NCBI RefSeq assembly: GCF_019645835.1
Contig: NZ_CP080998.1
Coordinates: 2,914,001 to 2,978,000, forward strand
Direction of reading: 5' to 3'
Length of the DNA: 64,000 nucleotides
DNA from: Mycolicibacterium holsaticum DSM 44478 = JCM 12374
Lineage (GTDB): Bacteria; Actinomycetota; Actinomycetes; Mycobacteriales; Mycobacteriaceae
A program made the position numbers and the translations under genes. The notes under the pieces were generated by a model. That model was not told where the DNA came from, searched no databases, and was given only the letters and a program-made list of their open reading frames with translations. Position 1 is the stretch's first letter; each line of letters starts with the position of its first letter. Below are positions 57,648 through 64,000 of this stretch, piece after piece.

Positions 57648-58657
57648 AGCCACGGGTCGTCACCTCTCGGTCCGTTCACTGTCGGGGCGGGCACGGTCGG
57701 CGCAGGTGGCGTCGGCCCACGCAACCGCACACCCTCCAAAGCTGCGGCCAACTTCGCCGGATCATGTAAAGGTGTACCAGGTCTGGATACGTCAGCAAAC
57801 TCCACGTGAGCGTCGAGGATCCTGGCGGTCCGCCGTAGTTGGTCGCGCTCGCGTTCGCTGGGCACCCGGCTCGCATCCACCACGATGTCATGCACGCTGA
57901 ATCCCGGCGCGTGCTGCGCCAGCACGTGAATGTGGCGTTCGACGGAGAACCCCGCCGTCTCCCCTGGTTCGGCGACCAGGTTCAGGACCAGCGCCCGGCG
58001 CGCGGACGTCTGCTGCAACGCGGCGGCCAACTCGGGGACCAGCACGTGCGGGATGACGCTGGTGAACCAGGACCCGGGCCCGAGCACCACGAGGTCGGCG
58101 GCCAGGATCGCATCCACCGCCTGCCGGGTGGCCGGCGGGTCGCCGGGTAGCAGCCGGACGCGTCGCACCTGGCCGACGGTGGTGGCGATGGCCACCTGCC
58201 CGCGGATCACCCGGAACATCCGCGGATCCGACTCCAACCCCGCCACGTCGGCCTCGATACCCAGCGCGATCGGGCACATCGGCAGCACGCGGCCCTTGAC
58301 GCCCAGCATCCGGCCGAGTTCGTCGAGCGCGGCGACGGGATCGGCCAGCACCTCGCTGAGCCCCGCCAGCATCAGGTTGCCGATCGGATGGCCCGCCAGC
58401 GCACCGTTGCCGCCGAACCGGTGCTGGATGATCGTCGCCCACAGCCGGCCGTGCGGACTGTCAGATGCCAACGCGGCCAAGGCCATTCGCAGATCACCGG
58501 GGGGCACGACGTCGAGTTCGTTGCGCAGCCGGCCCGACGAGCCGCCGTCGTCGGCGACGGTCACCACCGCCGTGACGTGCGGGGTGAGCCGGCGCGCCGC
58601 CGACAGCGTCGCATAGAGCCCATGCCCTCCCCCAAGGGCCACGATGCGCGGGCTCAT
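57644..58657 (-). CDS. yvcK: YvcK/CuvA-family protein (UDP-sugar-binding, cell-shape factor)
   Basis: The 337-residue protein belongs to the gluconeogenesis-factor/CofD-like family, with [10 protein letters not shown] near the N-terminus and the [10 protein letters not shown] motif (about 36-45). In mycobacteria the orthologue (Rv1422, CuvA) supports polar wall growth and is a PknB substrate in published work. The C-terminal extension (about 300-337) is Pro/Thr-rich. It overlaps rapZ and whiA by 4 bp each, so the three proteins are translationally coupled. Confidence 0.96.
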   Translation of the reverse strand: MSPRIVALGGGHGLYATLSAARRLTPHVTAVVTVADDGGSSGRLRNELDVVPPGDLRMALAALASDSPHGRLWATIIQHRFGGNGALAGHPIGNLMLAGLSEVLADPVAALDELGRMLGVKGRVLPMCPIALGIEADVAGLESDPRMFRVIRGQVAIATTVGQVRRVRLLPGDPPATRQAVDAILAADLVVLGPGSWFTSVIPHVLVPELAAALQQTSARRALVLNLVAEPGETAGFSVERHIHVLAQHAPGFSVHDIVVDASRVPSERERDQLRRTARILDAHVEFADVSRPGTPLHDPAKLAAALEGVRLRGPTPPAPTVPAPTVNGPRGDDPWL

Positions 58658-59595
58658 TCGCGGCCCAGATCCCGGTGCAGGACTCGCACCGTGAGGTCGT
58701 CACCCGCCTGTAGCCGGGTCGCGAGTGCCTCGGCGATCGCGACGCTGCGGTGCTTGCCGCCCGTGCAGCCGATCGCCACGGTCAAATAGCGCTTACCCTC
58801 GCGGCGGTAGCCGTCGATCACGAGGTCGAGCAGTTGGTGGTAGGTGTCCAAGAACTCTCCCGCTCCCGGCTGGCCGAGGACGTAGTTCCGCACCGAGGGA
58901 TGCTGACCGCTGTACGGCCGCAACTCGTCCACCCAGTGCGGATTGGGCAGAAAACGCACATCCATGACCGTATCGGCGTCCATCGGCAGCCCGTATTTGT
59001 ACCCGAACGACTCCACCGTGACGCTGGTGTGGCGGATCGTCTCGCCGCCGAAAGCCCGTTCGATGTTCTCCCGCAGTGCCGGCACCGACAGCGTCGACGT
59101 GTCGATGACCAGGTCGGCGGCCGCGCGTACGGGTGCCAGCATCGCACGCTCGGCCGCAATGCCTTCGGCCAGCGTCTGGTTGCCCTGAAGCGGATGGCTG
59201 CGGCGGTTTTGCTCGTAGCGGCGAACCAGGACGTCGGCCGAGGCCTCCAGGAACAACACCCGCGGGGTGATGTTGCGGGTCGCCAGATCCCCGCGCACCC
59301 AGTCCAGGTCACCGGTGAACCCGCGGGAGCGCACGTCCATCACCACCGCCAGCTGGGTGATCCGGGAACCGGCCGCCAGCCCGAGTTCGACCATGCGTGC
59401 GATGAGCTCGGGCGGCAGGTTGTCGGCGACGTACCAGCCCAGGTCTTCGAGCACCTTGGCCGCGGTCCCCATCCCGGCTCCGGACAAGCCGGTCACCAGG
59501 ACGACGTCGATGGCCGATTCACCGGTCCGGCCGTCGGGCACCGAGTCGGCGCCGGCCTCACCGCGCAGTTGCTCGTGCATTCCCTGTTCCGTCAT
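58654..59595 (-). CDS. rapZ: RapZ-family protein with a degenerate P-loop
   Basis: The 313-residue protein has an N-terminal P-loop-like domain and a C-terminal domain (about 185-313) with [10 protein letters not shown], the glucosamine-6-phosphate/RNA-binding part of RapZ. The Walker A region reads GLSGAGMGT, with Met where a classical P-loop has Lys and Gly-Thr after it. I recall Arg in M. tuberculosis Rv1421. NTP binding may therefore be weak or altered. Its ATG overlaps uvrC (ATGA), and its end overlaps yvcK. Confidence 0.96.
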   Translation of the reverse strand: MTEQGMHEQLRGEAGADSVPDGRTGESAIDVVLVTGLSGAGMGTAAKVLEDLGWYVADNLPPELIARMVELGLAAGSRITQLAVVMDVRSRGFTGDLDWVRGDLATRNITPRVLFLEASADVLVRRYEQNRRSHPLQGNQTLAEGIAAERAMLAPVRAAADLVIDTSTLSVPALRENIERAFGGETIRHTSVTVESFGYKYGLPMDADTVMDVRFLPNPHWVDELRPYSGQHPSVRNYVLGQPGAGEFLDTYHQLLDLVIDGYRREGKRYLTVAIGCTGGKHRSVAIAEALATRLQAGDDLTVRVLHRDLGRE

Positions 59596-61604
59596 CCCGA
59601 TATCACGCGTTGATCATCGCCGATCGTCGCGTCGGCCGTGCCGGATTCGGTTCCCACCCCCAACGCCTCGAGCACTGCGCGGGCGGTTGCGACGCCGATG
59701 CCGGGTACCGCGGTGATCTCCTCGATGCTGGCCTGCTTGATCCTTGCCACCGAACCGAAATGGGTCACCAGCGCCTTGCGGCGGTGCTCCCCGAGCCCGC
59801 GGATCGAGTCGAGCGCCGACGCCGTCATCCGCTTGGATCGTTTGCTGCGGTGGTAGGTGATCGCGAACCGGTGGGCTTCGTCACGCACCCGCTGCAGCAG
59901 GTAGAGCCCGTCGCTGTTGCGCGGCATGATCAGCGGGTCGGGCTCAGACGGCACCCACACCTCCTCCAACCGCTTGGCCAGCCCGATCACCGCGACATCG
60001 CTGATGCCCAGTTCGTCTAGGACGGCCTGCGCGGCGTTGACTTGGGGGGCGCCGCCGTCGACGACGAACAGGTTCGGTGGGTATGCGAACTTGCGGGACC
60101 GCACCTGAACCGCCTCGGGTGGACCTGAGTCCTCTTGGACAGCACCGCTTTTCAGTTCTCCGATGTCGTGCAGGTGGCGGTGGAACCGGCGCCGCGTCAC
60201 CTCGGCGATCGACGCGACGTCGTCGGAACGGCCATCGCCGGCGGCTTCCCTGATCGCGTAGTGCCGGTAGTCCGACTTGCGCGGCAACCCGTCCTCGAAG
60301 ACCACCAGCGACGCCACCACATCGGTGCCCTGGATGTGACTGATGTCGACGCACTCGATGCGCAGCGGGGCGTCGGCAAGCCCGAGGGTGTCCTGAATGC
60401 TCTGCAGCGCAGCGGTTCTGGCGGTGAAATCGCCCGCACGTTTGAGCTTGTGCTGGGTCAGTGCGTCCTGGGCGTTGCGTCGCACCGTTTCGGCGAGCGC
60501 GCGTTTGTCGCCGCGCTGCGGCACCCGCAGCACCACGCGCGAGCCGCGCAGCTGGCTCAACCAGGTCGCCAGCTCGTCGGCGTTCTCGGGCAGACACGGC
60601 ACCAGCACCTGGCGCGGTACCGGGTTCAACGACTCGTCGGCCGCACCGTCCAACTCGGCCTGGTCACCGTAGAACTGGGTGAGGAACTGCTCCACCAGGC
60701 GCTCCTGGCTGAACTCGGCGGGCTCACCGGACTTTTCGACGATCCAGCCGCGCTGACCGCGCACCCGGCCGCCGCGCACGTGGAACACCTGCACCGCCGC
60801 TTCAAGCTCGTCGTCGGCGAAGGCCACCACGTCGGCGTCGGTGCCGTCACCGAAGACCACAGCCTGCTTCTCCAGCGCACGTTTGAGCGCCGAGATGTTG
60901 TCGCGCAGCCGGGCGGCGCGTTCGAAATCCAGTTCCTCGGCGACCCGGTGCATCTGCTGTTCCATGTCGCGGACCAGCCGGTCGGTCTTGCCCGCGAGGA
61001 AGTCGCAGAAGTCCGTCACGATCTGTCGGTGTTCCTCGGCGCTCACCCGGCCGATGCACGGCGCCGAACACTTGTCGATATAGCCCAGCAGGCAGGGCCG
61101 GTCAATCTGACTGTGCCGCTTGAACACTCCAGCCGAACAGGTGCGCGCCGGAAAGACGCGGGTGAGCAGGTCGAGGGTCTCGCGGATAGCCCAGGCGTGC
61201 GAGTACGGCCCGAAGTAGCGCACCCCCTTGCGCCTGGCGCCGCGGTACACCATCAGCCGCGGGTATTCCTCGTTGAGCGTGACGGCCAGCACCGGATAGG
61301 ACTTGTCGTCGCGGTAACGGACGTTGAACCGGGGATCGAACTCCTTGATCCAGTTGTACTCCAGTTGAAGCGCCTCGACTTCGGTGTTCACCACCGTCCA
61401 CTCGACGCTGCCCGCGGTCATCACCATCTGGCGGGTGCGCGGCGCCAGGCTGGAGATGTCGGCGAAGTAGGAGGTGAGCCGGCTGCGCAGGCTCTTGGCC
61501 TTGCCGACGTAGATCACCCGGCCGTGCGGATCCAGGAACCGGTAGACACCCGGTTCGACCGGGATCGACCCGGGCGCGGGCCGGTAGGTCGCTGGATCGG
61601 GCAT
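59592..61604 (-). CDS. uvrC: Excinuclease ABC subunit C (UvrC)
   Basis: The start is the ATG at 61604 (670 aa), fixed by a TAACCT box 7 bp upstream; the open frame beyond it covers the divergent promoter. UvrC makes both incisions in nucleotide-excision repair. Visible domains are GIY-YIG (about 15-100, [20 protein letters not shown]), a UVR motif (about 205-240), the RNase H-like endonuclease (about 380-560, with [15 protein letters not shown]), and helix-hairpin-helix repeats at the end. It heads the uvrC-rapZ-yvcK-whiA operon and corresponds to Rv1420. Confidence 0.98.
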   Translation of the reverse strand: MPDPATYRPAPGSIPVEPGVYRFLDPHGRVIYVGKAKSLRSRLTSYFADISSLAPRTRQMVMTAGSVEWTVVNTEVEALQLEYNWIKEFDPRFNVRYRDDKSYPVLAVTLNEEYPRLMVYRGARRKGVRYFGPYSHAWAIRETLDLLTRVFPARTCSAGVFKRHSQIDRPCLLGYIDKCSAPCIGRVSAEEHRQIVTDFCDFLAGKTDRLVRDMEQQMHRVAEELDFERAARLRDNISALKRALEKQAVVFGDGTDADVVAFADDELEAAVQVFHVRGGRVRGQRGWIVEKSGEPAEFSQERLVEQFLTQFYGDQAELDGAADESLNPVPRQVLVPCLPENADELATWLSQLRGSRVVLRVPQRGDKRALAETVRRNAQDALTQHKLKRAGDFTARTAALQSIQDTLGLADAPLRIECVDISHIQGTDVVASLVVFEDGLPRKSDYRHYAIREAAGDGRSDDVASIAEVTRRRFHRHLHDIGELKSGAVQEDSGPPEAVQVRSRKFAYPPNLFVVDGGAPQVNAAQAVLDELGISDVAVIGLAKRLEEVWVPSEPDPLIMPRNSDGLYLLQRVRDEAHRFAITYHRSKRSKRMTASALDSIRGLGEHRRKALVTHFGSVARIKQASIEEITAVPGIGVATARAVLEALGVGTESGTADATIGDDQRVISG

Positions 61605-61611
61605 GATCCCC

Positions 61612-61617
61612 AGGTTA
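61612..61617 (-). promoter_or_regulatory. -10 box TAACCT of uvrC (leaderless)
   Basis: TAACCT, 7 bp (GGGGATC), then the ATG at 61604. No LexA box is seen in the 101-bp divergent region shared with ggt. Confidence 0.65.
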
Positions 61618-61693
61618 CTGCCCGTGTCGACGGCCCCTCGGGCCACCGATGCGGTGCCGAGACCGCGACCAGCCGTGGTCGGCGCGAATGAAC

Positions 61694-61699
61694 TACCGT
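61694..61699 (+). promoter_or_regulatory. -10 box TACCGT of the ggt gene (leaderless)
   Basis: TACCGT, 6 bp (CGAGTG), then the GTG at 61706. An in-frame ATG at 61688 lies upstream of the box. Confidence 0.55.
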
Positions 61700-61705
61700 C
61701 GAGTG

Positions 61706-63598
61706 GTGCGGATTTCGGCGCTGGCCAAGGTGGCGGCCTCGCTGACGGCCGGGGCGGTGGCGCTGGCGGGATGCGCCCGTGAGACGACCACCGAACCAAC
61801 CGGGGCCCCGACGTGCGCCGTCGTCGCCGATGGGAGCCCGACGGCCAAGGGTTACCGCGCAGATATGACGGCGGTGCGCACCGGCAGCTACGCGGTCGTC
61901 ACCGCCAACCCGCTGGCCACCCAGGCCGCCTGCGAGGTGCTGCGCGACGGCGGGACCGCGGCCGATGCGCTGGTCACCGCGCAGGCGGTGCTGGGCCTGG
62001 TCGAACCGCAGTCCTCCGGGGTCGGTGGCGGCGGCTTTCTGCTGTACTACGAGGCGGCCACCGGTGCGGTGCAGGCCTACGACGGCCGCGAAACCGCGCC
62101 GGCGGCGGCCACCGAGAACTACCTGCGCTGGGTGTCCGACACCGACCGCACCGCGCCCAAGCCCGACGCACGGGCATCGGGCCGGTCCATCGGGGTACCG
62201 GGCATCGTGCGGCTGCTGGCCGAGGTCCACCGCGAGCACGGCAGGACCGGCTGGCGCGAGCTGTTCGATCCCGCCGTCGCAATGGCCGACCGCGGGTTCG
62301 ACGTCAGCGCCCGGTTGGCGAGCGCGATCGGCGCCGCGGCCGCGCAACTCGCGGTCGATCCGCAGGCCGCCGAGTACTTCCTGGCCGCCGACGGCGCACC
62401 GAAGCCTGCGGGCACCCGATTGGTCAACCCGGCATACGCAAAGACGCTGGGCGCCATCGCATCTGATCCGCAGTCGTTCTATACCGGGGCTATCGCCCGC
62501 GACATCGTCGCCACCGCGGCCGACGCCTCCGGTGGGCGCACGCCGAGCCTGATGACCGTCGACGACCTGGCCGCCTACACCGTCAAGAAACGCGAACCGC
62601 TGTGCACCCCGTACCGCGGGCACGAGATCTGCGGTATGCCGCCACCGTCGTCGGGTGGCATCGCGGTCGCCGCCACGCTGGGCATGCTCGAGCATTTTCC
62701 GATGGCCGAGCACAAACCCACCGACGTCGACCTCAACGGCGGGCGGCCCACCGTGATGGGCGTGCACCTGGTCGCCGAAGCCGAACGGCTGGCCTACGCC
62801 GACCGCGACCGCTACGTCGCCGACACCGATTTCGTCGCGCTACCCGGTGGTTCGCCGCAGACCCTGCTCGGCAGCGACTACCTGGCCGGACGGGCCGCGC
62901 TGATCTCGGCGCAGCGCACGATGGGCACCGCGCAGCCCGGCGAATTCGGCGCACCGGGCGCGCCGGCACCTGCGGTTCCCGAGCACGGCACCAGCCACAT
63001 CAGCATCGTGGACGCCGAAGGCAACGCGGCGTCGTTGACCACCACGGTGGAGTCCCCGTTCGGCTCGTTCCACATGGTCGACGGCTTCATCCTCAACAAC
63101 CAGCTGACCGACTTCTCCGCGGCGCCCGCCGCGCCCGACGGGGCGCCCGTCGCCAACCGGGTGCAGCCGGGTAAGCGGCCGCGCAGCACGATGGCGCCGA
63201 CGCTGGTGTTCGACCAGGCGCCCGCAGGGACGCCGGAGCGCCGTGGTCCGCTGTCCGCGGTAGTGGGCTCACCGGGTGGCTCGATGATCATCCAGTTCGT
63301 CGTGAAAACCCTTGTCGGCATGCTGGACTGGGGCCTGGATTCCCAGCAGGCGGCATCCATGGTCGATTTCGGCGCGGCGAACACGCCCACGACCAACGTC
63401 GGCGGCGAGCACCCGGTGATCGACACCGCCGATGACGGCGAGCACGATCCGCTGGTCCGAGGTCTGCGGGCGCTGGGCCATCAGGTCGATCTGGCCGACC
63501 AGTCAAGCGGGCTGTCGGTGGTGGTCCGCGACCGCGCGGGTCTGATCGGTGGCGCCGATCCGCGCCGTGAGGGCGTGGTCATGGGCGACGGGACGTGA
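61706..63598 (+). CDS. ggt: Gamma-glutamyltransferase lipoprotein
   Basis: The 630-residue Ntn-hydrolase precursor starts at the GTG at 61706, placing the lipobox LAGC with Cys23 after a compact signal peptide; the ATG at 61688 would add six residues. The protein would be lipid-anchored outside the membrane. Autocleavage should occur before Thr429 ([10 protein letters not shown]), giving large and small subunits. [11 protein letters not shown] and the late [10 protein letters not shown] are conserved substrate-binding loops. It transfers or hydrolyses gamma-glutamyl groups of glutathione-like or ergothioneine-like thiols. It is divergent from uvrC. Confidence 0.93.
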   Translation: MRISALAKVAASLTAGAVALAGCARETTTEPTGAPTCAVVADGSPTAKGYRADMTAVRTGSYAVVTANPLATQAACEVLRDGGTAADALVTAQAVLGLVEPQSSGVGGGGFLLYYEAATGAVQAYDGRETAPAAATENYLRWVSDTDRTAPKPDARASGRSIGVPGIVRLLAEVHREHGRTGWRELFDPAVAMADRGFDVSARLASAIGAAAAQLAVDPQAAEYFLAADGAPKPAGTRLVNPAYAKTLGAIASDPQSFYTGAIARDIVATAADASGGRTPSLMTVDDLAAYTVKKREPLCTPYRGHEICGMPPPSSGGIAVAATLGMLEHFPMAEHKPTDVDLNGGRPTVMGVHLVAEAERLAYADRDRYVADTDFVALPGGSPQTLLGSDYLAGRAALISAQRTMGTAQPGEFGAPGAPAPAVPEHGTSHISIVDAEGNAASLTTTVESPFGSFHMVDGFILNNQLTDFSAAPAAPDGAPVANRVQPGKRPRSTMAPTLVFDQAPAGTPERRGPLSAVVGSPGGSMIIQFVVKTLVGMLDWGLDSQQAASMVDFGAANTPTTNVGGEHPVIDTADDGEHDPLVRGLRALGHQVDLADQSSGLSVVVRDRAGLIGGADPRREGVVMGDGT

Positions 63599-63601
63599 GC
63601 C

Positions 63602-64000
63602 TCAGCGCGAGGTGCTGCCCTTGTAGCGCTGAACCAGGCCGCGGACCTGGTCCATGGCGTCCACGGCGCGGTCCTTGTCGACGGCCTGGATCGCCATGAC
63701 CGGGATGTACTCGTCGTCGGGCAGGTCCACCCGCGCCCACCGTGCACCGCGCGGAAACGACACGTCGACGACCTGCGACCACGGAATGAGCCGGTAGCCG
63801 AACAGGTTTCGTACCGCGACACCCGGCGCGCCGATGCGCAGCCGGGGCCGGGCCAGCAGCAGCACGGCCCCGGCGATCACCACGCCGAGCAGCGCGATCG
63901 CCACCTGATCGGCGGTCTGGAAGATCACCCCGGTCGACGCGATCTTCAGCAGCGCCCCGACCGTGACGTGGATGGCGAGGATGATCGCCGCCGCGGCGTA
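63602..64000 (-). CDS. PH-domain membrane protein (Rv1417-like), 5' end cut by window
   Basis: The frame is open from the window edge to the stop at 63602, so at least 132 codons are visible and the start lies outside. A GTG at 63928 would truncate the first of two hydrophobic spans (visible as AAAAIILAIHVTVGALLKIA and VAIALLGVVIAGAVLLLA), so I treat the gene as extending upstream. The C-terminal half is a bacterial PH-like domain with RNLFGYRLIPWSQVVDVSFP and DLPDDEYIPVMAIQAVDKDRAVDAM. It matches Rv1417 in position, next to riboflavin genes in that species. It is convergent with ggt, 3 bp apart. Confidence 0.9.
   Translation of the reverse strand, partial: YAAAAIILAIHVTVGALLKIASTGVIFQTADQVAIALLGVVIAGAVLLLARPRLRIGAPGVAVRNLFGYRLIPWSQVVDVSFPRGARWARVDLPDDEYIPVMAIQAVDKDRAVDAMDQVRGLVQRYKGSTSR

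Noticed and set aside
59592..61799. 735-residue UvrC with an N-terminal extension
   Set aside because: The extra 65 residues cover the divergent ggt promoter and are low-complexity. The TAACCT box and family start support 61604.

Overview
This window is a high-GC chromosomal segment from a mycobacterium, most likely a Mycolicibacterium-type fast grower. The evidence is protein content and gene order: fabG1-inhA-hemH, ripA-ripB-moxR, the SUF operon, mptB, the tkt-tal-zwf-opcA-pgl operon, gap-pgk-tpiA-secG and uvrC-rapZ-yvcK-whiA occur in the order remembered for Mycobacterium tuberculosis Rv1417 to Rv1488. The whole block is inverted relative to the usual H37Rv numbering. It is core chromosome: I see no tRNA, rRNA, CRISPR, phage or intact insertion sequence. 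Rv equivalences are from memory and from gene order; no database was searched.

Layout. (1) 1-12.4 kb is the cell-envelope block: an SPFH/NfeD membrane pair, an orphan hypothetical, heme synthesis (hemH), mycolate synthesis (fabG1-inhA), two tandem von Willebrand-A membrane proteins, a DUF58 protein, a MoxR AAA+ ATPase, the peptidoglycan hydrolases RipB and RipA, and a membrane protein. (2) 12.5-19.2 kb holds aconitase and its TetR-type repressor AcnR, a mini helix-turn-helix protein, an ABC-F ATPase, an enoyl-CoA hydratase and a thioredoxin. (3) 19.2-21.4 kb holds accessory genes: a hypothetical, a CGNR zinc-finger regulator and a divergent alpha/beta hydrolase. (4) 21.4-27.7 kb is the complete sufR-B-D-C-S-U-T iron-sulfur assembly operon, with SufB uninterrupted by an intein. 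(5) 27.7-36.5 kb holds an oxidoreductase, mannosyltransferase MptB, an ABC exporter, a DUF429 protein, heme A synthase CtaA, a compact ATP-grasp-like protein, Qor and heme O synthase CtaB. (6) 36.7-43.1 kb is the pentose-phosphate operon. (7) 43.2-49.1 kb is accessory: a 13E12-type HNH protein under a LexA box, a coiled-coil protein, and a DUF1214 / sulfotransferase / TetR / SDR operon. (8) 49.1-56.6 kb is glycolysis and anaplerosis: ppc, a small secreted protein, secG, tpiA, pgk, gap and a leaderless-secretion binding-protein domain. (9) 56.7-64 kb holds whiA, yvcK, rapZ, uvrC, a Ggt lipoprotein and the 3' part of a PH-domain protein.

Two regulatory themes recur. First, at least twelve genes have a TANNNT -10 box 6-7 bp before an ATG or GTG. 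This is the signature of leaderless mRNA, and I used it to choose start codons. Second, within operons genes are joined by ATGA or GTGA overlaps, implying translational coupling. Specific operators visible are an AcnR site in the acn promoter, a LexA site on the HNH gene, and candidate palindromes for SufR and for the TetR of the sulfotransferase operon. No gene-free stretch exceeds 300 bases.
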